This document shows positions 56,929 to 64,000 of a DNA stretch of 64,000 nt, piece by piece (position 1 is the first letter of the stretch; each line of letters opens with the position of its first letter). A model generated the notes under the pieces. It was not told the DNA's origin. It worked only from the letters and a program-made list of their open reading frames with translations, and ran no database searches. The position numbers were made by a program, and so were the translations under genes. The stretch covers positions 1 to 64,000 of the forward strand of contig WHUZ01000048.1 in assembly GCA_015179045.1 (NCBI GenBank), written 5' to 3'. The stretch is from Kalaharituber pfeilii (Eukaryota > Ascomycota > Pezizomycetes > Pezizales > Pezizaceae).

Positions 56929-58370
56929 GAGGATAGTGTTGGCCGGAGAGGCGCAGGTAGAATTGTCGGTTGCTGGGGGATTAAATAAGTGCAATAGCTA
57001 CCGCAAAGAACCGAAAAAAGAGGTGTCAGGGGCCTAGATAGCAGATATAATATGCTCCCAGTGTGGAATACAACTGTAGGTTGTAAGATAAGTTACTGTA
57101 GTCGCAATAGATTGTTCAATGATGTTCAATTCGCTCTTCTACGACGTTCAGAGGTGTACTATTTCTGAATAATCTGCAAAGGCCGGCTTCTGATTGTTAG
57201 CATTCGTTACCCTGCCCTAAACACATGGTGCATCGACTACTCTCGGAGGACGCAGTATAAGCCTTCGCGTGCGCTCCGACCCACGTGGGTGACACCAACT
57301 CCCTCATCATATCTTCCCATGGCAGATGCCTGTAACCGGACTCATGGGGTTAAAAAATAATAGTAAAATAAAAATAACTCACACTTCGTCGTCCATTACG
57401 CTCTCATGTAGCGCCACCACTGCTCATCATCCTCCCACTTCCGACTGTTCACTTCAAGCGAATAGTGCTCTGTGTTAGCGCTGCCGGCATGATCTTCTAC
57501 ATAAGCTTGTTGCACGCATATGCGGTACCTGGGGAGTCGCAGTAGCGGAATCGCAATATAAATATTAGAGAAGGATAGCGAGCATCGCTATCCAAACAGC
57601 TTCTTTTGGCCTGGCGGACTTGTAATTCTCTCTACCCGATGCGGGGTTATGGAATTAGACCAAATCTCTGTGGTTCCGGGGAACATTGCACTCCACACTA
57701 TGTACTGGAAGCCGAGTTGTGCACTGGATACGGGATTGGACTGAAGTTACTAAAACTAGCATACGATATATAATGTAAATATTACAGTGTAAACACATGT
57801 TTTAAAATTCATGCGTTTTATTTTTCTATATTAGATGTAAGAACAACCGGTAACAACCAAAGCATATATCTCTTTCTACCACACCAGGTTCTCACATGAC
57901 CTCTTCATCTATATTCCGTATACTATATTTGGTAATATCTACAGTTCGCTCTCAAGATATTTTTCTTGAATGTACAACTGATCATTTTCTGGGGCTTAGT
58001 CTCGTTCTGAATGCAGCTGAATAGAAGTGAGTCTTGTTCTACGAAACACGGTAACAAAGGGTAGTTTTTGGACCTTGGACTAAGCGAGAGGTGCGAAGCA
58101 CTGCAACAAGGTCTTCGAAGCTAATGATCATCGTTACCGGCGGCATGGGCGTATTACTCTCCGCAATTACCTAGTGGTCGCAAAATGAGTTCACGGGTAT
58201 TAATCGTTCTACTGCTATCATGTTTTCCACCTCTCAGCTAATGATATGCGTGCGATGCAATTCATGTCCTCCTCGAGATTTGTAGGTAGTCGTAATCGGG
58301 GCTACCACAGTAAGTCTCCAATCTCCCCCGCACAATGCGCCGTACCACATGTGCTCCTTCCAGGATCCGC
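56929..58370. other. Stretch without a supported gene
   Basis: A degenerate family B tail may lie at about 57318-57375 (CTTCCCATGGCAGATGCCTGTAACC...ATGGGGTTAAAAAATAATAG) and a further trace at 57630-57660 (CCCGATGCGGGGTTATGG). Otherwise AT-rich non-coding sequence. Confidence 0.4.
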
Positions 58371-61191
58371 TCAATCCTCCGGCACTCCATACAGCCACTC
58401 CCACACAAAATCTGCGACATCCTCTCCCCACTTAGCCTCCAGCATGTGGGTCCGCTGTGCACTCCACCTCACAAACATCTCTGTTGCAAACATCTCTTCG
58501 GTCGGCGGCGAGTCCCGGTCAGGGTCGAAAATGAACTGCCGAACGCTCGGCTTGTAGAATTCGGTTCCTTCGAGCCAGACTGTGTATCACGTGTGGGTGA
58601 TGGATGTGAGTACATATGTGACGGATTTTACTTGTGCGCCGAGCAGAAGATGGGAATGGGGCAAGGCAAGAGCTTACATGAGGAAATAATTCCGCCTGTG
58701 GAGAAGGATTAGAGTTAGTAATCGTACATACATGCGTGCATACTAGGCGGGATATAAACAGAGTAAGTACTGGATTGGTGCTACTGCGTACCCCAATCGT
58801 CAAATAGGATGTCTTCCGCGCTATCATTGCCTGTAACCTGGCCGCACACATGCAAGACCAACCTCAGAGACGCCTCGAGCATCAACTTCGAATGATGTTC
58901 TTTCGGGACTTTGTGCGCCACTGCATGCACCACGGTATCGATGAATACGTACTATCACAGAAAGTAGCACAACCGGGCAATGTGCTGGCAACGGGTAACA
59001 TACCGTTTGCTACCGCGTCCACTGCGCCTACCTCTTCAGCCAGTGCCGCACTCACCACCCCGGTGGGCAGGTCGTCAACCCGTATTTCAAGTCCTTTAAA
59101 CAAGTACCGCTGCTCGACTAACCAGAGCTTCACGTGCAAGTAGATCACAGAACTGGGGAGTGTCGAGAGGAATGCATATAAATTCCGCTGGACGGCATTG
59201 CGGTAGGGGAGTGTGTGGATGGTGCTACGACAGGCTTCTTTAACTAGAGTGCGCATTCGGGAGGCAAGGAAGGCTTGCTGCAAATTATGCGTGAAATGGT
59301 TTGCTACGCCGCCTGGAAGCATGAAGGCGTCAAGTTAGTATGCCATGAGTCCTCAGTGCGAAATTGCCGGGACAAGATGAGGTGCAACGGAAAGGGTTTG
59401 CCATACAGCGGCAAAACAGCGGAATTGTGCACACCTACCTAGGTCAAAATAACATCTTGCCGCCTCGCTGTTGAGGAAAAGAAATTCTATTTTCGAGATG
59501 CCCTGAAAGTGGCTTCCCATGGATGGTATCTGTATCACCCGCCCATGTTTCGCCTCGAACGCCGCGAGCAACCTCCATAGCTGCTCCCTCCGCACAACAT
59601 CCGGTAGCTCCTGCAGAGGCCGTGAGGCAAAGCTAAATCCCCTTGGCAACCGGAATCTTTCCTCATTAAGGTACACCTGCAAAGTTCTCTCCATTGCCGC
59701 GTCACTGGCCCAAGTGAGCGCCGATGTCACCTCATTCAGAATAATCGAGTTAAAGAGCTGCACATCCCGACGGCACAATTTGTGCAGTTTGAATGTGAAA
59801 GTGTCATCATCCTTGAGCTCGAACTCGTCTGCTGTAATATTGAGCTCGTAGCTCGGAGTTGGGGCCTGCAAGTAGAGATGTTCAAATACTGAAGGGGTCG
59901 TATACTGCTCCAGGTAGTTGTTCCGCAATACGAGCAGCAGGCGTGGCCCGAAAGGCGCAAGCAGATGGTATTCTGTGTATTTACCTTTCTTAGCACTAAG
60001 GGGTATATGGTGGCCCGGTTTCATAAAAGTTTGCATTGGCGCCCAGGTGGGGCCCTCATGGATACCAAATGCATTATTTGAGATCAGGAACTCGTCATCT
60101 GGGTCAGTAGGTGTGCAGAAAGCCGTGAAAAACAAATTCATATTCAATTTAAACCAATACGCGTCATGGCTGAAGCATTCGTCCATGACTGTCTGCTCCC
60201 ATCTCTCCTTTACATCAATGGGCGTGTCGAGAATCGTCCTGATACTATGTAGCCAGACTTCCAGAGGCTTCTTGAACCCTTTCCTCTGCATGAATCGCAA
60301 TAAATCAGTGCGATCAACAGCATCGTAGTCCTCCAGACTCCTGTTGTACTTTCCCCAGAACAGTGGAAGACGGAACTTCATCAGAAACAGGAACTTGCGG
60401 ATTTTGTTTCTCTCCACGCGAGTGAGAGTGACAGTGTCCTCGCCCTTTTGTAGGGCGGTCCTGATTCGCTGGACAATGTTTGCGACTTCACGCTCGAGTC
60501 TTGCGAGGGCATCCTCGATGTACATTTCATCGGTGGCGGAGAGATCGCGGTACATGTTGAAATTGCCGTAGCTTCGCTTGACGTCGGCGGTTACGTCGAT
60601 GACACCGCTGCCCATATCGTACAGGTTGATGCGCGGGTTGCGCTTGTCGGCTGTTCGAGCTTCAGGATTCCGGAACTCGCGTAGGACGAAGCGCGGAATG
60701 AAGTGATGGTATTCGTGTTCGCGGGGCCGTTGGTTTCGGCCCGTGGAGGGCATTTGCGGGGAAGCTGCTAGTGTTGGCTTTGTGGCCACCTCCAGCTCTT
60801 GATCCCTCGCTAAAGAGACATCCGTTGTGCCAGCGGTGGAAAGTCCAGTCACGGGCTCGTTAGGCGGGGCTGCAGTAGAGGCTCGGTGCCTGCGGCGGCG
60901 GCGCGACGGTGTTGCAGGGACTGTGAGTTGCGCAGTCAGCGGCTCCGCAGGTCCAGCAGCGGGGCTGTTGTTGCTGCTCTCGCAGCCGTGGGTTACACTG
61001 GTAGAGGGCATCACGGCGCGCATCGTGTTTGGGTCGGCACTGGGAGGGTTTGATGCAGTTGGGATAGCGGGAGCGCCCGAATTTGTGCTAGCAGGCTGCA
61101 ATACGACCATGGGTGCTGCGGGGCCAGCTGCTGAAGGGGCACCAGCAGTGTTGGGCTTTTTGCCCTTGCGACGATGTCTGCGGCCTCCCAT
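58371..61191 (-). CDS. DUF4238 domain protein
   Basis: Four exons: 61191-59439, 59312-58953, 58830-58792 (39 bp) and 58579-58371. All introns are GT-AG and phase 1, and the sum is 787 codons including the stop (786 aa). Residues 1-155 are low-complexity, Ala/Pro-rich with an RRRRRHR basic patch. Residues about 160 onward begin EYHHFIPRFVLREFRNPEARTADKRNP, the signature start of DUF4238, followed by INLYDMGSG and a long alpha-helical region (EDALARLEREVANIVQRI, LMKFRLPLFWGKYN). The C-terminus reads ILFDDWVWLEGTEFYKPS...FIFDPDRDSPPTEEMFATEMF and ends VWEWLYGVPED. The small exon 3 is supported by phase and by reading sense through both junctions. The biochemical function of DUF4238 is unknown to me. 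Confidence 0.85.
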
Positions 61192-61199
61192 GTCGACTG

Positions 61200-61785
61200 G
61201 TGATGATGAACACGGCAGGAGGTTCGGTGTATAGGTCTTCCGCAGGCTGGAGCCGGAGGTCGCAGCAAGCGGGTCAAATTGTATACCAGTACGATCTGTG
61301 TCAAGTTTCAGCTACAACGGAATTAGTGGACGTTAAGCTTGCTGTGTTTTCCAAGGTGCAATCACTGTGAGGGACGGGGAAGTGAGAATATATAAAAACG
61401 GAAACTTTGTTTATAATTATAGATATGTCAGCCTTGTTGGCAACGAACGCACACCACTACCCCACCTTGCATGACAAAAGGAGGTTAGTGAATATTATAT
61501 GTGCGACCGGAACCTATGATATCCCAGCTTTTTCGTTGTTTGCCAAGCGATGTTGCCCGACGTAACTAAGTACAGGAGAACTTGCGAACAACCGTTTTGT
61601 TCTTTTGTTTTTTTCTATCACGTAACTCCGCTTACCGCAGCGAACGGCCATTGAAGAACACCCATCGCATGAAATTACCTGCTTGCACGCAGAAGCTGAA
61701 CAGCTGCAGGGCACAGGAGGCTAAAGAATGTTCAGCATGCTCAATAAGACAGCTCTACTAGGGCATGTGTTATTCCAGACGTCCT
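61200..61785. other. DUF4238 gene upstream region
   Basis: No gene. TTTTTTTCTATCACGTAACTCCGCTTACCGCAGCGAACGGCC (61605-61650) may be a decayed, inverted family B tail (poly(T), CACGTAACYCCGC). Confidence 0.4.
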
Positions 61786-61794
61786 CCAGTGGGG

Positions 61795-61798
<4 letters not shown>

Positions 61799-61843
<45 letters not shown>

Positions 61844-62278
61844 CAGTACTCGCTTGCCGCCCTATGGGCTATGGCGAGGTATTTATTAAAAGAAAGGATA
61901 ATTAACTGTGACTAAATACATGTTGTACCCGCGATACTCGTGCATGGTGCGGGGGCCAGTGTGTCTATCTTCTCTCCGACTCGTACCGGCATGCCTTCAA
62001 ACACTTCCCTCCCAAACGCACTCTCTCTATTTGAACATCCTTCTCCAGGTATACCACGGCTGAGCTTGTCTTCTTCCCTTCCTCCAACAGCAGCGACTTG
62101 CGTCTCAGCCATCTAATCCCGACAATCTTGCCGAGCTCTTTGTTTGTCTCCTCCAGCCATCTGTGGACTTTCCCTAAGTCGTTTCTCAGGGCGATTCCGT
62201 GAACGACTATGCCGGTTTTCCTGGTGGTGGCGTCGGGGCTGGGTGGTCTTCTGGTTTTGGGGCTAGATGTGGTTTTTC
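61799..62278 (-). mobile_element. ORF1-only retroposon (half-LINE), 480 bp
   Basis: Perfect 13-bp target-site duplication CCAGTGGGGAAGA (61786-61798 and 62279-62291). On the minus strand: GIVVHGIALRNDLGKVHRWL, KIVGIRWLRRKSLLLEEGRK, SSAVVYLEKD, VRLGGKCLKA, YESERR stop. The pre-tail CGCGGGTACAACATGTATTTA, the hairpin (CTCGCC...GCAAGCGAG), TACTGATATT and a poly(A) of about 38 follow. This frame appears open from the 5' end to the stop, so it is among the least damaged copies. Confidence 0.92.
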
Positions 62279-62291
62279 CCAGTGGGGAAGA

Positions 62292-62950
62292 GATTTTGGC
62301 AGTTCGCGGCCAGCATCATGATAGCTGCACTATCCAAAGAGGTGCTGCGCTGCCACACCGGAAAAGAGGAGGTAAACTCACGTGAATGCCATGTCGCAAA
62401 CATGCGTATCGGTGTTCAATTTTGGCGCCACAATGGCACATTCGACGCCTACACAGCACTTGTACACAGCGCCATCGTCGGCATGGAGTACCACCAAGTC
62501 AATAGCAGATACCAAATTTTCCGACGAAGAAAGCAGAACTCATTTGTCAAGACATCTTAAAAATTCCGGAGGTTTTATCACCATACAGTAGGTATGAACT
62601 TCCGCAGAAAATGAACTGTTTAGATTTGAATACCACGACAGCAGTCAACAGTTACCTTTTTCCAAAAACTGGCAAGGCCGATCATCATTTGATGTGGGAT
62701 GAATCTAAGAGCAGAATGCCCAATGATTAGGAGACCGGCGAAGGGACTAATTACTATTATTACTGTAATATACCATGTCTTGTTTTATCACGTCTACTAC
62801 GCACCCATGTCAAATCCACCATAAGCTTCTCCGTACGCCCCAAGCGAAGCCCTGCACAGCAAAAACCTTATTCCGAGACACACTTAGCGCATACGGGCCG
62901 CCAGTTGATTTGAAGAACTAGGAGCACTTAACCGTAAAAAGCCTCAGTTT
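62292..62950. other. No supported gene
   Basis: ORF 62267-62560 (+) spans the right border of the retroposon, so it is not a credible gene as read. No other signal. Confidence 0.4.
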
Positions 62951-62961
62951 GATTAAGTGGG

Positions 62962-63010
62962 TATCGCCATAACCCTAAGGGCGGCACGCGATTAACGATT
63001 TCAAAAAAAA
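62962..63010 (+). mobile_element. Tail-only family A insertion, 49 bp
   Basis: Target-site duplication GATTAAGTRGG (62951-62961 and 63011-63021). The element is just TATCGCCATAACCCTAAGGGC...GCACGCGAT, TAACGATTTC and A8: a hairpin of the A-U closed subfamily with no upstream sequence at all. Confidence 0.9.
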
Positions 63011-63021
63011 GATTAAGTAGG

Positions 63022-64000
63022 TTCTGACCATGAACACATGTACCATTGCAACTACTACCTATCTAACCCTATGATCCTCACGGACAGTTGCGGAATAATG
63101 CACTAGAAAAGGATTGATCACACATCCCTGAACATTAAATACATGTAAACCTAACGTGCTGGAGCAAGCATAAGCTACCCTTCACCAAAGTTGAGCTATC
63201 CTCGAGCAAGCTCCATCATTTCTACAAACCTACAGAATGAGTTCAGCAATTTCATTGAAATAGGGCATTATTTCCAGTCGCAACCGCATGTATCTCCGTT
63301 CTAAGTCCAAGATAATAACTTGCATGTCTTGCAAATGTAGGCTCTAACATTCCCAAATAGCGAGATGGAGAGCTAGCATGTCCTGCGGCTTGCATACGCA
63401 TGGTTGAGAATATATATAGCATACGGTTGCTAGCTCAGTTCAAGTTATAGCTTTTCTTTATTGTTTTTATCTAAATAGATCTTTGCTCAGTATTGAGTTT
63501 TGGAGCTAATTGTTGAGCATCAGTAACCTCTGGTTCAGTTCAATCCTTTGTAACCCGGAATGAGAGTGCTACAGCAAAAAATCGAACACTGGGAGTTTGC
63601 ACAATTTCGCCACTGCTGCCAAGACCGTCGCTGTTCCATGACTTACGTGATCACTAAAGTTTCGAAATAATACAGCCCAATTGATACACCCTAAACCTCC
63701 TCCTCACACCACCCGAACACAGAACCTCCCAAGTCCACCCTCTATACCACCATCTCGTCGGCTCACCGTTCCAGGCAGCACCCGTTCCACCAATCTTGAG
63801 CACGAAACTGCCAGCAACTGAACTGTCTTCCAGGCGTTGCCCTTTGTGATCTTACATTCAGCGGGCCCAAGGTGCACCAGCGGACAAGAACTCTTTTTTT
63901 GACCTAGGCAAAAACCAATTCCCTTGTGAATAGAGAACCTCGATTGTGCATAACAATGCTCCCGGCCACACCAGAGGAGGACCGAGCCATTACCTTAGAC
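63022..64000. other. Right edge, no supported gene
   Basis: AT-rich to about 63500, then more balanced. GAATATATATAGCATACG at 63409-63426 is TATA-like but no ORF follows within the window. A gene may begin beyond 64000. Confidence 0.35.

Noticed and set aside
62267..62560. 97-codon plus-strand ORF
   Set aside because: It crosses the border of the retroposon ending at 62278, so it cannot be an ancestral gene as read.

Overview
The window looks like a repeat-rich, accessory region of a filamentous ascomycete genome. Genes have short GT-AG introns (43 bp to about 0.6 kb) and encode fungal-type families: a NACHT-ankyrin NLR, a BTB protein with a Cys-rich tail, a CCCH/RBR ubiquitin ligase and an F-box protein. 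No bacterial operons, rRNA, tRNA or CRISPR arrays were seen. A Pezizomycete (truffle-like) source is only my guess from gene style and transposon load. Layout: 1-8763 and 10874-19652 are two direct copies of one block (period about 10.87 kb). Each carries a six-exon minus-strand NLR with an N-terminal alpha-helical region, a NACHT ATPase domain and about 18 near-identical ankyrin repeats. Neither copy reads through: copy 1 has four 1-bp indels in the NACHT part, copy 2 has one 1-bp deletion in the ankyrin part. Roughly the first 4.4 kb of the block is free of substitutions between copies; the rest is clearly diverged. 20-36 kb is gene-poor and full of transposons: a 798-bp hAT-like element, a 749-bp terminal-inverted-repeat element with a Myb-like ORF, a 1.95-kb inverted repeat and many short retroposon insertions. 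The one solid gene there is a BTB protein (26.3-27.2 kb). 36.6-40.6 kb holds a 1296-aa CCCH-RBR E3 ligase whose C-terminus contains an in-frame retroposon insertion. 43.5-44.2 kb is a broken ricin-B-type lectin, 47.2-49.1 kb an F-box protein, 50.3-51.0 kb a Ty1/copia relic, 52.8-54.3 kb a 5'-truncated LINE, 56.1-56.9 kb a small secreted protein, and 58.4-61.2 kb a DUF4238 protein in four exons. The unifying signal is one retroposon system. About 19 insertions on both strands end in the same 3' structure, a hairpin (outer stem CTCGC/GCGAG, inner stem GCCC/GGGC) followed by ATATCA/GATAT-like sequence and poly(A), and 17 have recognisable target-site duplications. The hairpin shows covarying base pairs. 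It is shared by an RNase H-bearing LINE, by elements carrying only an ORF1-like domain (half-LINEs), and by 40-75-bp tail-only insertions. A second tail family (CCCTGCCATGG...GCGGGGTTACGTGA-polyA) behaves in the same way. Insertions of these tails into NLR intron 1, an inverted-repeat arm, a hAT element and the RBR coding region give a relative history of the locus.
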